From contig MU404076.1 of assembly GCA_022695795.1 (NCBI GenBank), forward strand, positions 186,001-250,000: 64,000 nt of DNA, in the 5' to 3' direction. Under the pieces are notes generated by a model. The model worked only from the letters and a program-made list of their open reading frames with translations. It searched no databases and was not told the origin of the DNA. The DNA is from Biscogniauxia marginata. Its lineage: Eukaryota; Ascomycota; Sordariomycetes; Xylariales; Xylariaceae. Made by a program: the position numbers and the translations under genes. This document shows, in pieces, positions 48,811 through 61,135 of this stretch. Position 1 is the stretch's first letter. The number at the start of each line of letters is the position of its first letter.

Positions 48811-49628
48811 TTACACCTTGAAACCTCTCGACCGTCTGCGACCACGGGCCTTCTCAAACTTCCGGCCCTTGGACTCGACGTAGGGTTTCTTTACACCACA
48901 TTAGCATACTCAAGCATAGAGGGAGAAAACGTTATTTTTAGGGAGACGTACCTTGTGCTTGTGAGGACCGAAGCCGAAGTGCTTGACAGCCTCGCGGGCG
49001 TTCTTGGGACCACGGAGCAGAAGGGTGTTGCTACCAGTGGGAGCACGCAGAGCCAGCTGGTCCAGAGTCAGGGCCTCACCACCAGCAGCGAGGATGCGGG
49101 CGCGAGCGGTAGCGGTGAATCGCAGAGCGGCGATGGTCACCTTGGGGACCTCGAGGAGACGGTTGTCATCGGTGATAGTGCCGACGACGACGACGATCTT
49201 GTCCTCCTGGCCCTTGGTAATCTGACCCTTGACACGCGACAGAGAGACGGGCGGGCGGTTGACGCGGGACATGTAGAGGCGGCGGAGAACGACCTTGTTG
49301 AAGCTGGAGTCGGTTCGGCCTGTAAAAATTTGACGAACATTAGCACCATCCACCACCTTTGCAGATTCGATTTTAGGCGGGGGTTTTGGGAGGGAGAACT
49401 CACGCGACAGGAAACGGTACAGCTTCACCAAGAGCTTCAAGTAGACATTGTCGCTCTTGGGGGCCTTGCGGTGCGTGTTGCGCACATGCTTCTTATCGAG
49501 ATCAATACCTATTCAGAGTGCAAAAAAAAAAAGCCTGGTCAGCCTTTTTGTCTAAATATGCTCTGTACGCAGAGACAAGTCTCCACTCGCATATAAAACT
49601 CCAAATGAATAGTATCGAACATACCCAT
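48811..49628 (-). CDS. RPL18: 60S ribosomal protein L18 (eL18)
   Basis: Four exons are inferred: 49628-49625, 49508-49404, 49319-48952 and 48888-48811 (184 aa). The first exon is only 4 nt (ATG plus one base), and splicing gives [20 protein letters not shown]. Strong family signatures include [54 protein letters not shown] and the basic end [10 protein letters not shown]. Length and sequence are typical of the large-subunit protein across eukaryotes. Introns are 116, 84 and 63 nt; the last uses an AAAG acceptor. Introns near the start codon are common in ribosomal protein genes. Confidence 0.97.
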
Positions 49629-50617
49629 CTTGACGGTGACTCGTTGTTGCGACTTGAAGAAATCGAGAGTCGATGGGGAGCTGCTGTGCTACGGGTTAGT
49701 ATTGAGGAGGAGAAAATGAATTTCGAGGGGGGACCACCAAAAAAAAAAAGTTAGAATAGAGCGAATTGTGTGGCCCCACACATGGGTCTGGGCGGTGAAC
49801 CACGGCAGCTCGCTTAGACTAGGAAGGTTAAAGTTAGATACCCAGGTGCATTCTCCAGTATAATCATAATTACCTACTTCGTATACCATATAAACCTCAA
49901 CTACACCATAATCTGCCACGTACGACCATAGGACCCAGAATACTCGGCATCCCGTCCGCTCTGCCCTAGATAAGCTGGGTACCGCCAGATTAGTAGTTGG
50001 GTCGGTGACGACCAGCGAATCCCTGGTGTTGTACGTTTTTTTATACCGTTTTATATCTTTTTGTACGAGATGAGGTAATCCCCGAATTGCAGCGCTACCG
50101 GGAGTATCAGGTCGGCCATTGGAAATTTCGTAAAGGTACATATCGCATGATACATGTAGACTCAATTAATTCATGGTATCTACAGATAAGACTTATCGCT
50201 TCAAAGGATATCTGACTGCATTGGCGTACACAACGCCTGTTTCTTATTCTGTCCTCCACCCCCTTCCCCCTCTACCGTATACACCCATCTTGGTGTGGAA
50301 GAATTAAATTTTTCTTTTATTTTTCCAAGTCACCCAAGCTTGAAGAAGGACCCTTTTCGCCGCTTAATGTTTCCGTTTGTTCTATCTTCTCTTTTTCTAT
50401 AGCGCTTCTGTATGATGATGCATGTTCATTGTCCAATGCTTGCGTCTAACAATTAGACCCCCCTCGCTAGAGACTCCTATTCGAAATCATCCGATTTCTC
50501 AAGATATGGATAGTGTATGTTTCTCTAACAATATAACCAACGACTGCAAGGACATGATTCAGAGGAAGTGGATACCTATCCAATAGTGGCCCATCCATCC
50601 TTTCACCTCCCCCCCCT
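49629..50617. other. intergenic, no gene seen
   Basis: Promoter of the eL18 gene and 3' flank of the carrier gene. A run of about 11 A lies at 49739-49750. A minus frame at 49689-50165 is open for 158 codons but shows no domain and overlaps the eL18 upstream region, so it is not called. Confidence 0.5.
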
Positions 50618-51895
50618 TTATAAGATAGCAGGTTCCGATCCCAAACCGACCAGGAAATCCCGAGTTACTTCGAAGCTGAGCCAGTTCGCCGCCATGCTAG
50701 GAGCGACCTTGAGCAAGTTTGGGATGAGACCCTTGTATAGACCTCGTACGCCTTCCTGGGTTATGATCGCCCTGACGGCACCCCCTATCGACTTGTATTG
50801 ATAACCCATACCGGACATAGTATTGATTTGAAATCTTCGCCTTAGTACATCACTAGACATAAAGTTAGATAAATGGAGCATGCTTGGCATAATTTGAATA
50901 GCGCAACTCACAAGGGGTATGTGCAGGTTTGCGCCACGGCGCCAGAGACGGCGCCAGCCAGTAACTTCCGCGCGGCGCTGGGGTTTTGATCACCTTCAGG
51001 AGTTAAGTACTTTCGTACGAATTCGTATGTCATGAAGTTCAACCCAACCTGTTCAATATGAGCATGGTTCCGCCTTCACAAAGTCTTCCCAGGAAGACTT
51101 ACATACGGAGCCACCCCCGCGACTGTAGGTATTATACCACGGTACAAAGCCGATATCCCACCCTCGTTCTTGTACATAAGTTTCATTGTCGTCCACATGC
51201 CAGGTAGCTTGTCCTTAGGGGTGTCGGCCAGCGCGGCAAAAGACGCCGACTGGATAGAGAGGCGGGTTCGCACAATGTCGAGAGGATAGGTGAAGAAGAC
51301 CGAAGTGATGCCCGCAATGCCACCACAGATGAGTCTTTCGAATGGGCTCATACCAGCGCCGGGATATTTCTCAAAAAAAGACTACAAGCATGATCAGCCG
51401 AATGCGCCTCAGAGTAGACCGGCAGTCATCGGTTGAGCGCTGGTCCTGGACACGTCGTAGGAGGCTCACCCGCTTATAAAGATTGTAGCTTCCAAACTGA
51501 ACGGCAGAGTACGGGACTATGCGAATGCAGTTGGTACCGTTGCCACGCATAAACCCCCTCCAGCCCTCCTCTTTCCACATCTTGCCAAGCGCCTTGCCCA
51601 CTGATAACTTGTATTCGTTGTGGCCGGCGCTCTGGACCTGGAAGAGAATCTTGAGGCGTTCGAGGGGGGAGACAACGGTTCGAGAAACGGCGCCCGCAAC
51701 GCCGCCGGCACAGAAAGCGGCCACTACCGGCTGGGATATGAACTCTGTGAACCGAGTAGATTTGCCTCCATTGGCATATTTCGCCTTGATGACATCTTCT
51801 GAGCTCTGCAGGGTCAAAAGTTAGCTGGCTTTGGGGAAACGGCGTGGCGAACGATCTAGGCTATCGCAAAGGCGGAGGGGACGTACAGCCGTCAT
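50618..51895 (-). CDS. mitochondrial carrier family protein, YPR011c-like
   Basis: Five exons are inferred: 51895-51887, 51805-51470, 51381-51103, 51048-50912 and 50852-50618 (331 aa), with introns of 54-88 nt. The first coding exon is three codons (MTA). The protein has three homologous repeats of two helices, each starting with the carrier signature: SPLERLK, YPLDIVR and YPFDVLR, followed by GFMRGNG-, ALYRGIIP- and [12 protein letters not shown] sequences. It should sit in the inner mitochondrial membrane. Overall it resembles the fungal group with yeast YPR011c, reported to transport adenosine 5'-phosphosulfate and PAPS; the substrate here is inferred and CoA- or nucleotide-carrier relatives are possible. 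There is no EF-hand extension, so it is not of the calcium-regulated type. Confidence 0.92.
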
Positions 51896-53859
51896 ACTGG
51901 GTACTGAGAGAAGTTGGATGCAGGGTAACGTAACGAAGCTGGCGACGCGGTGAGGAACAGGACGAAGGAAGTCTGTCGCGAAGGGACAAGGTCGGAGGAC
52001 GTCGACTTTCGGTAGCAGATGCTTAGGAGAGCGCCCCTGGGTTCGGTTTCTGCAAATATAATGGGTTGTTGGTGAGGATGTCTGGATATCAACTACTGCA
52101 GCAGCAACGTGGTTTTTATGGAGTGATATTCAGTAAGTCGGGCGACATAGTTGGGCTTATGAAACCGGTGATCGAGGGTCAACATAGGTGGGCAAGGTAT
52201 CGTCGTAGGTGTTGGCTAAGCTGGGTTCGCAGATATGCATACGATGGGCAGGCGGTTTGCTCGATGGGGAGGAGACACAATCTTCGCTCGGGCGGACGGC
52301 AACAATAGATTGACTATGAACAGCAGGTCATGGAATAGGAAGACTTGCTCTGAGGCAATGTTAGCGCTATGCAGAAAAACGAATGTATAAAGAAATAAAA
52401 GTAATCAATGTGCGGCGCTGCGTGGAAGAGAAGAAAATTATTACAGGAGAATCTCAGGAAATGGAAGGTCGGTTGTAGCGAGCAGCGGCTCGAAAGCTTG
52501 AAAAGTTAGTCTTGTTAGTATTTATTATTAGTAGGTCGGATCGAACAGTCGGATCGAACGCTGACTTACCCCCGTCCCGTTGCCTCGTGCTCGCTTTCAG
52601 CTCAATCAGGTACATCAAACTCAAATTATCCCTCCCAGCGACAAAGGATCTCCCACCCCGCTATCGGCATGAACCGAGATTTGATTGATTGCCGTTCAAT
52701 GACTCGAACCCCTTAGAAGAGAGAACCGCTCGAGAAACAACGAGACAAGTGTGCAGCAACAAAGCCCCAAACCAGAAGAGGACGGGGGAGTAGAATCGTC
52801 AGGATGTATCAATTAACCTCACCTAGGTTAGTAGAGATAGATTAGCAGGTTCAATCCTTTCTATTACATACAGTACGTATGTAGTTAGATATGCAAAGAA
52901 GGAGACCTAAGAACACCAAGAACACCTCCCCCCCCCCTTAGATCCTTGTATAGGCATGACGTGACCCGGCATGAGGGAGGATGGCCGTACTTACTTTATC
53001 ATACATATCACTGCTGCTGTGACCGGTTGGTGCTTCAAACAGACTGGACAATTCGGTTAGTGATCTACCCCCGGCGGCTCGTCAGTGCCAAAGGTCAGAT
53101 GCCGGACCATTCCCAACCGTCTGGTTGGACGATTCTCCCTGCCGCCCGGCTCCTGCCAGTCAGTCTAGCCCCCTCTCGGTTGCGTTCGGGTTTTCGACGA
53201 GCGAGGCCGGGCTTGGTTGGTTCTTATTAGTCGGCATACGCTCCAGTCTATTTACATACTTCCTTCGTCACTAGGTTCGTCACTAGGAAGGCAAGCTGCA
53301 TTGATACCAGTCCCCTTTGTTTCACTATACGTATGGGAAGCTCTACGTTGCTGAGATCTACAATTATTATTCCATATAAGACTACTCCCATGTCTCGTGT
53401 GACAGCGGACTCGGGTTGAATCTTGTCGCCTGCTAGCTAAGCTGACTACGTCGTGTGACCTTTCACTATTAATAACCCGTGTACGATAGGAAGGGCATGG
53501 ATTCAAAATTCCACAATCATTTCACTTAAGGCGAAAACCATAATACACAAAGTACGAGAACGTACTACGTAGGGTGCAATTTACTACCTAATTTACCGAC
53601 CTAAGAAAGATTTCGGCCCTCTAAGATGGAAAGCGATGTGATGATCCTAGCATTCAGTGCAAGGCTTCTTTCGTCACCGAATCGTCGCCTAGAATTCCGA
53701 GTTACGTATCGACCGCGCAGAGAATCGAGACTAGATGATGAGTAACAGCCCAGCAGCAAAGAGACGGAATACCAAACGCCCATTATGACGAACGAAATGA
53801 ATTTTTTAACAGTCCCAAGTGTAAGCCAGGGACCACGATCAACTGGCCAGATATACTTA
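51896..53859. other. intergenic, no gene seen
   Basis: Promoter of the carrier gene and 3' flank of the SR-protein gene. Contains a C run near 52927-52936 and short unrecognised frames. Confidence 0.5.
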
Positions 53860-55093
53860 TCAGTCCGCAACGTCGAGGTCGTCATGCTGGGGAGGGGGGC
53901 TATCGACAGCTAAATCCTGCATGTTAGCATAGCCATACACCGCTAGATAGTAGAGCAGCTACCGCACCTTTCCGGTCATCACCATTAGCCCCAGTTTCGC
54001 GACGATCACGGTCCTCACGGTCGTCTCGATCCCGATCACTGTTGGGTTGTGGTGTGAGCTCTGTCTTCGGCTTGACATCTGGTGAAGAAGGGGCTGATTT
54101 GTACCGAGGATCCGGGCTGCGAGAACGGTCGCGTGTGTCACGACGGTCACGGTCGTAGTCCCGGTCCCGGTCGCGATCACGACGATCATCCTTTCGGGGA
54201 GAATAGTCGCGAGTGCTGCGACGAGGAGATGGGGAGCGACCGCGTCGCGGAGATCGTCCTCCACGGTCACGTCGGTCACGATCGCGACCAGAGTCGAATC
54301 GCCAAGAGGCTGAAGGAGGCGTGCGGGCCCACTAATAACATGTTAGACGAATGATGACAACCAAAATAATGATGCGTAAAACTTACCTCGATCTTCAAGA
54401 GATCGTCACGCCCAATGCGCTTATTATGCATCTCATGATAGGCATCGTCGGCATCGCGACGGTCCTCATACTCCACGAAAGCGAACCTAGCTCAAGTTAG
54501 AAGGTTTGGCTCTTACTGGCTTTGCACTGGCAACATGACAACTTACAACCTGCTACTGGCACTACGAGGAGCGGGAATGTCGCATCGGACAAGTCGACCA
54601 TAGCTAGATCAATATTATGTCAGCAATCTCGCAAAAACAGGACACTTTCCCAATAATTCGCATCAGCTGCGTAGATGTCCGGAATCCCGCCACGGTAGGC
54701 GGGCGACTTCGCGCGATGCGATGCAATTGAGGATGCTGTACGACCGCTCGATCGAGGAAGGGGGGGATGCGGAGATGGATATGGAGGGCGTGGGAGGTTC
54801 AAGGCGCAGATAGTAGTCATAGTAGTAGTAGTAGTAGTACTAGCAGTAGACAAGGAGACACGGTTCGAGGACTCGACGAAGCCGAGAACGACGAAGGAAG
54901 GCTCGAAGCCTCGGAGAGGGAGAACGACGAGGAGAGAAGGTAGGTAGACATCGAACACGGCATCCGTGGGACGGTCGGTCGATTGCATCGACGAGGATTA
55001 GTTGACATACCGTTCGAATTCGTAGGCGAGGTCGCGTGCACGCGTGCCGTGGCTAAAGCCAGTCACGTAGAGAGTGGTGCCACCCCGAGACAT
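53860..55093 (-). CDS. SR-family splicing factor, Srp1-like
   Basis: Five exons are inferred: 55093-55011, 54603-54547, 54486-54387, 54331-53963 and 53916-53860 (221 aa). The N-terminal RRM (about 6-78) has RNP2 LYVTGF and RNP1 RLFAFVEY and is followed by KIEWARTPPSASWRFDSGRD. The remainder is rich in RD, DR and RS dipeptides with SPRRGRSPSP-type repeats, as in shuttling SR proteins that act in pre-mRNA splicing. The closest described type is fission yeast Srp1. The first intron is 407 nt, against 46-60 nt for the others, and interrupts the RRM. The last junction (GTAGCT donor, short exon DLAVDSPPPQHDDLDVAD) is the least certain, because an alternative donor 5 nt upstream would give a shorter end. 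Confidence 0.9.
54822..54850. repeat. (AGT)n trinucleotide repeat in SR-gene intron 1
   Basis: About eight AGT-type units, partly interrupted, lie within the 407-nt first intron of the SR-protein gene (CTA repeats on the transcript strand). Confidence 0.75.
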
Positions 55094-57561
55094 GGTGTCT
55101 ACTGCGAGGTTGGCTGTATTGAGATAAAAAGGAAAGGAGAGAAGAAAAAAAAGAGAGGGAGCCGAGGAGGGGAATCAGCCTCGTTGGTGTGAGGTGGAAT
55201 TAATTGAAGAAGTGATGGATGCGCGAGGGTTTTTGATGGTTGAAATAAATTGATAGGTAGTCCGCCCTGCAACGGGTGAATGAAAATGGTTGGTGAGGTT
55301 GGGGGTTGAACGTGAGAAAGTTTGACAATGGTTCGCCGGAACCATAAAATTTCAATGCAGCGGTGGATCCTCGGAAAAACTTTAGGCTCGCGTCTGCGGT
55401 GGAGTTCTGACGTAACGCCGCAAACAATAGGGGGGCCGCCCTTGTGCAGGCTGCAGCTTCCAGAACAAACCAGCCATTCTTTTGCTGAGGTTCTCACACC
55501 CATTGACGTATCTAACGTACGAGGTACCTATCACTTACTCTAATAATACAGGTCATGAGGAACCGCATATATGCATAATAGGGATTTTATTATCTTTGGA
55601 GCTCAGTTGCCCGTTTGTCTAATTTCGATTTTCTTTTTCTCCTTTTCGAGTCTTGAAAAGAACGAAACGGAAAATTTCCCCTATCATTGTGTCTTGATAC
55701 AAGTAGTTGATTCGTAAATATCTAAAAGCCTATAAACGGCTTTCTGGCAGTTTTGGCGCAGCCAAGTCCAATAGCCAATCGATGGGAGCCAGAAGACACA
55801 TACATACATGCAGGTAAGTGCGGGAGCCAGCAAGTAACGACAGCATGTTACCCAAGATCCTACCGAGCATCATCTCGATTCCTCGAATATAAGACAAAAA
55901 CCCCCTCCCATTATATTATATACACCCCTGCATAACTAAAGATCAAGAACCTGTCACGGTTTTTTAAGAGGTAGTCAATATATAAGCAGGTGGTTTACCT
56001 CGCTTTTACTCCCCTAGTCAATAAGGATGCATATCCATCAGATCCCGAGAGTATCTAGCTGTAAGCATGGTCCCTGCGAATCTTTCCACAATGGTCTTCG
56101 GCTGAGGCTGCCGTGGTTCCAATTGGTTTAGAAAGGCTTGCTTATTTTTGTCTGCCGCGACAACAAGCAGAACTCGGAACACGTAAGGGGATATTAGCCA
56201 GCGTACGAAGATTATACCACTTACACGTATGCAACTTCTCACCCGGCAGCCCGGGTCTTCCGCGTCTATGGCAGGTATTGACCGCCACCAGATCTGGTAA
56301 TTACGTAAAGCTATAGGTAGATTCTCATGTCAACCCATACATACGTACCTCAGGGGGGTCGTCGCTCACCCTCGCGGTGACATCTCATCCTCTGCCATAT
56401 CAACGACAACGCGCCCCCTTGGATACCATTTCCAGTGCTTTATTCACCCGAATTTCCGTATACCTGCTTCAGTTAAGTATATATCATACCAGATCATGTT
56501 GCAAAAAGAAAAAAGAAACCTTTTCTTCTCCCGAATCCCTAAATCCCCTTGATCCTAGGCTGTCAGGGGCCTAATTAATACACAACACAACGGCGGCACC
56601 CGCAGGATAAGAATCCTCTTCTCCGGGGGGAGGGGGACGCGACATTCGGGAACGGAGTAGCTCCCGCAAAAGGCAAACGGCCAGAAGTAACACATACACA
56701 TACACCGCTGCTTCCGCGAGAAAAGATACCTCCTACTCTTCTCTCCCTCCCTCCCCGGGGCTTACACCCCGTTCTCCGCACACCGCAAGTCCCGTCCCCC
56801 CCAATCTCCACCCCGGCCTTACACGGGCCGCCGTTGGTGAAAGTCTCTGTGGGTAAATCTGCTACTCATAAGACGCCAGCAGGCATGTTAGATTTCTGGT
56901 TGGCGGTTGACTATTGGGTATTTGTTTCTTCGAGAAGAAAACCAGAAGGAGAAAAAAAGAAAAAAGGACCGGACATATAAACATGATACGTTATAGTACC
57001 CAGTCAGCTTAGTATTTTGTTTAAGAACTCTTGGCTTTTCTCCGTATTATAAAACATAGCAAGCTGTGTAATGTGTACGCTCGCCGACTCGACGCGAGAG
57101 ATACCATTAACCCAGGACAAGCAAGCATGGTTACACGAGCAGCAGACAGCTATATAAAGAAGAGCATTCACGGTGGCACAGTGTATTAAAGCCTGCCTAC
57201 CTAGTCATCGATTAGGTAAATACGAAGGTAGATAGTTGGTAGTTAGTACTAAAAGAGTGCTTCAAACCCTCATAACACGTTTAAGCTCCTCCCAGACCAT
57301 TGTATCCATCCACATTGCGTTTTGGTACCTAACTGAAGAGGGGACCAGTTGTATATTTATACTTCGACCAACACGTATTCTATAGATAGGGGATATTTTT
57401 GTCGACCTTTCCTCATTCTTCTTTCACGCTCCTTTTTGTCTCCCTGGGAGCCCGTGCCCCGAACGCAACCAAAACGCCGAACAATGAAAAATACCATTTC
57501 GTCCTACGTACGATCTCCCCAACCCAGACCGGGTCAGCTTCAAGATAAACCCATCAATCAA
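55094..57561. other. intergenic, no gene seen
   Basis: Promoter of the SR-protein gene and 3' flank of the sterol acyltransferase gene. Only short frames, AT-rich stretches and a poly-purine patch near 56940-56967 are seen. Confidence 0.5.
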
Positions 57562-60109
57562 TCACAGGATCAAATAGAGGCTACAAAGCAAGCTCGGTCC
57601 CGTAAAGATGCCGACCCAGAATATCATGTTGCCGAGGGTCGCGCGGCCCTTGAGCCAGGGGGTGCGGCTGAGGCGGACGAGGGGCAGCTGGCACATCTGC
57701 ATGGCAAGCAGGTAGCCCCGGAGCTTCTTAAAGATGCACCACATGACGAGCTCGTGGACGCAGGCCGACAGGAAGAACGTGATGAGCGTCGCCGTGTGCT
57801 TGTTCACGCGCATCGACGAGATGGAGCTGTGGTACACATGTCGTAGGAGGAAGTTATGCACCGGCCGGTTCCAGTCGCGCGCAAACTGGTCCCAGGAGAC
57901 TAGTAGGTCGAGTTAGGAGCATTAGTAAATCATTTTTATCTTATAGCCTCTTGTATTCAAGACGGGGGTGGCATGGGGCGTGGTTGCACGTACCGCTGTT
58001 CCACCACGCGTCGTAGAAGCTCCGATCGGCAAAGTAAGTGAGCTCGGCCAGAACATTGAGGACCGTCTCCCAGATAAGGTACCATGCCAACTAGGATCGG
58101 AATTAGCGAGTTTTCTCTTTTGTATAAAATGTCACGTAAGTGTAATCCCCAAACTTACGAGATATTCTATCACAAACGGAAAGAGAAGGTCGCTTAGCAT
58201 CCACGGGAATTCACGGAACCGCTGCGCGGTGGTGAAGCCCATCTCCTTCATCTTGACCGTCCGCATCACTACGGGGTAAATAAATGATTGTGAGATCATG
58301 ATCATGACGAATATCAGCCCGACGATAGCCACGGCCTTCTCCGCGACGTACAGCCAGTTGATTCTATCAGACCGGGGGTACTGCAGCTCGTAGACCACGG
58401 TAGGCAGCACAATGTACTCGTAGTAGTTCCGGAAAGTGAGGTTGTTTGGGTAATAGTGCGAGGGCTCGGTGGCCTTGCCTTTGAGCTCGTCAGAGAGCGC
58501 ATCCACTTCCCACCTATATAATATTATTAGTGATTTAGTCCCCTAGTGACATGAAACACCTTATCAACCCTAGATCACTATGACCTACTCGGGGTTATGT
58601 GTTGATTGGGTACGTAGGCAAGCATCCCACGGTGAAATGAAATGATAGATAAAATGCTTACTTGATGAGCCTCTCAAACATCAGGAGCTGATCCAAGTCA
58701 AGCGGCTCCACCGATTCAATGGCTCGGGATATATTCTCTATGTCATTCAGGTCATTTGACCTTGTCTTGGTTAGTGACATCCGTCTCTCCTGATACTCTG
58801 TCGCTGATGGGCGATGGGCGAGGTGCGACGTAGAGAGGGCCGAAACTCGTGGGCCGGTAGAAGAAGGCGAATCTACCGGTTCTATGCTTTCCAGCTGCTT
58901 CAGTTTGGATAGCAAGTTCTGTCGCCTCTTGTAGGCAGACGAGAGGTATCCGTTATAGAAGGCGTAAGAGTGTTGCTTCATCAACATCACAATGCCATGC
59001 AGAACGAAGTATACCGTGTGAGTCCAGGGCCAATCTCTGACCAACGTTAGGCCGACGACGCTCGCGAAAAACGCACTCTGCCAGATCTATGAAGTGGTTT
59101 GTGAGCGAAAATTTAAATATTGACTTATTTCTCGGAAAACTGACATTCTGTATAATCCATCCTGTCCGATCCCAGTTGATATAATCTTGGAACACTAATC
59201 GCTGGATAAACCAGCTGACGCCAGTAACACCACACATTACACCATCGGAAAGCAAAAGGACGACGACTATAGCCGAGTTAATATATTGCCTTACACCTCG
59301 ACATCATCATAAAAGTCTTTTCTTGGGATGGAAGGGGGAACAGGGGGACTTACCATCACGTCGAAACATGATTTTCATGATGTCGTTGGTCCCGAGAATG
59401 TTTCCAGTCTTTCTCCAATTTTCGGCCGCCATCTTCAGGATGAGGAAGGACACCGAGATCCAGAATAGCACATAGAAGCCGTGGAACGGGCTATTCGCGG
59501 CATCATGGTTCTGCCGGTCAAAGGTGGAGAACTGCCGGGTGAAGACCATGTCCCGAAGCTTCTCTCTTCGGACCGGTGCCTTCTTCTCTTTTTCCTTCAC
59601 CAAAGTTCTTAGTACAGACCCTAATAGAGAAGAATTTGCCCTCCCCGTCGTGTGACGGTTGCCAACTGACTTACCCTCTCTAAACCCCTCCTCAGAATGT
59701 CGCGGAGCTCCGTGTCATCAGAGGCGACAACATATGTCCTCCTGTCCTTGCTCTCGAGATGCGGCATATCGGAGCCGTGGAGCCGCTCGGAGCTTGAGCT
59801 CTGAGAGAATGATGAAGTGTCCAGGGGTAGAATATCTGGCGTATCTATCGCCGAGTTATCGTAAGAGTCTATTTTCGCCTTGCGTCGCATTAGGACTGAT
59901 ATAGGCGGTCTCTCCTTGCTCTCGTACTCTGCCTCGCTGTTGCTATCGGAAGGAGTATCTGGATTCCTATTCACAGCCCTGAGGGCTTCAGCCAGAGCGG
60001 CGGGAGAATTTGCTTCATATGCCGATAATTTAACGCGCCGCCCACTGTTTTCCGTCATTTTTCTGGCAGGGCTAGTCGGAGCCTCATTGCTCGTCTCTCC
60101 TGTAGCCAT
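57562..60109 (-). CDS. sterol O-acyltransferase, ARE/ACAT type (MBOAT)
   Basis: Seven exons are inferred: 60109-59675, 59594-59354, 59266-59145, 59086-58662, 58513-58159, 58090-57994 and 57899-57562 (670 aa). The first junction pairs GTAAGT with an AAG acceptor; GTTTAG at 59685 with the TTAG at 59622 is a weaker in-frame alternative. The enzyme esterifies sterols with fatty acyl-CoA in the ER membrane for lipid-droplet storage. The N terminus (about 1-145) is Ser/Pro-rich and cytosolic. Then come FTRQFSTFDRQN, several membrane segments, NWDRTGWIIQN, KQHSYAFYNGYLS, a charged loop, YPRSDRINWLYVAEK, FYDAWWNS and the MBOAT histidine in SACVHELVMWC. The consensus FYxDWWN reads FYDAWWN. The C-terminal hydrophobic segments are intact. 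Which sterol is used is not deducible. Confidence 0.93.
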
Positions 60110-61135
60110 GATATAAGGTGGTGGTGCACTGTCCAGCGACCGCGATGCTTGTTTACTTACCAAAGGTAGGTAGTTACAAACAAAGATTCAAGGTAGCGTA
60201 TGAGTGATATCGATAGCACTCGAGGAAGGATAAAAAGAATCGATGATTAAGTAGCAGTAATATCACTCTACCACTCATCGAATCACGTTGAATTGCGTAG
60301 TATTCGACGAATGAGCCTCCTCGTTTGTGATGAACAGCTTGGAGAGAACGAGACGGTTAGGTACCAGTTGATGTCACCTGTTCTTTCATGCACTTTGCCG
60401 CCTTCTCGTCAGTCATCGGCGCAGTCGGGTGTGCCGGCTACTATCGAACTCCGGTAAGCCCAGCACCCTCGATTACTCAACCGTTCCGTGGTCCCGGCCG
60501 CAAAGTGGTTGTTTAGGTCGCGTCAAATTCTTGATCGACTTTGGAAAATATGGATAGCGATAGCAGGTCTCGTGGGATGAGATTCAAAGATTCACCGTCA
60601 AATGTTAAATTCCTAGCGACGCTCTATGCGCTGGTAGATGTGGTAAAGGCGAAGTTATGGTAGGTAATTCTCAATCTGACGGGTTGACCCTTAGAACTGA
60701 GCCGACAAAACCAATCGACGTAATAATGCTGCCACTAATCCAGCAATCCTGGGACAGCTCCAATAATCTGAGAGTGGGGGGAGCGTGGTACAGTGCATAT
60801 GTCCCCTATCTTGCGCTGTAGCTCCAGTATAAACGTACCGTACTCGATCGATTCCCGCATCTCTCAACCAGCTGGAGCGTAGCGCCGTCTGCAAGGTACA
60901 AAGTCATGATACAGGTATGTGGGTTTGGCTTGTGGGCTCTTGTACATGTATGAGGTAGGTATCAATTTAGATAAATACCCTTACGTTTGAAAAACCGAGT
61001 TCCGAGAATTTATGAAAACTAATAATGAAGATTTTGGACGAGTTCCAACGTATCATAATCAAACCCCGACTTTTTCTGCCAACCTACCTCTACTTAGACC
61101 CCGGTGCTCCATTCATCGTCAAAGACAATTACCGA
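60110..61135. other. intergenic, no gene seen
   Basis: Promoter of the sterol acyltransferase gene and 3' flank of the fimbrin gene. No recognisable frame. Confidence 0.5.

Noticed and set aside
48955..49596. 213-codon plus-strand open frame over eL18
   Set aside because: It is the antisense of a highly conserved ribosomal protein gene and crosses its introns.
52681..52740. Possible tRNA on the minus strand (GGGTTCGAGTC word)
   Set aside because: The flanking five bases cannot form a T stem and no acceptor or anticodon arm could be drawn.
59621..59685. Alternative first intron of the sterol acyltransferase (GTTTAG donor, TTAG acceptor)
   Set aside because: It is in frame, but the GTAAGT donor at 59674 with the AAG acceptor at 59595 uses a far better donor and gives LEREKEKK, in keeping with the family.
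60110..60163. Longer N terminus for the sterol acyltransferase
   Set aside because: The upstream in-frame codon is TTG, and the ATG at 60109 is a normal start.
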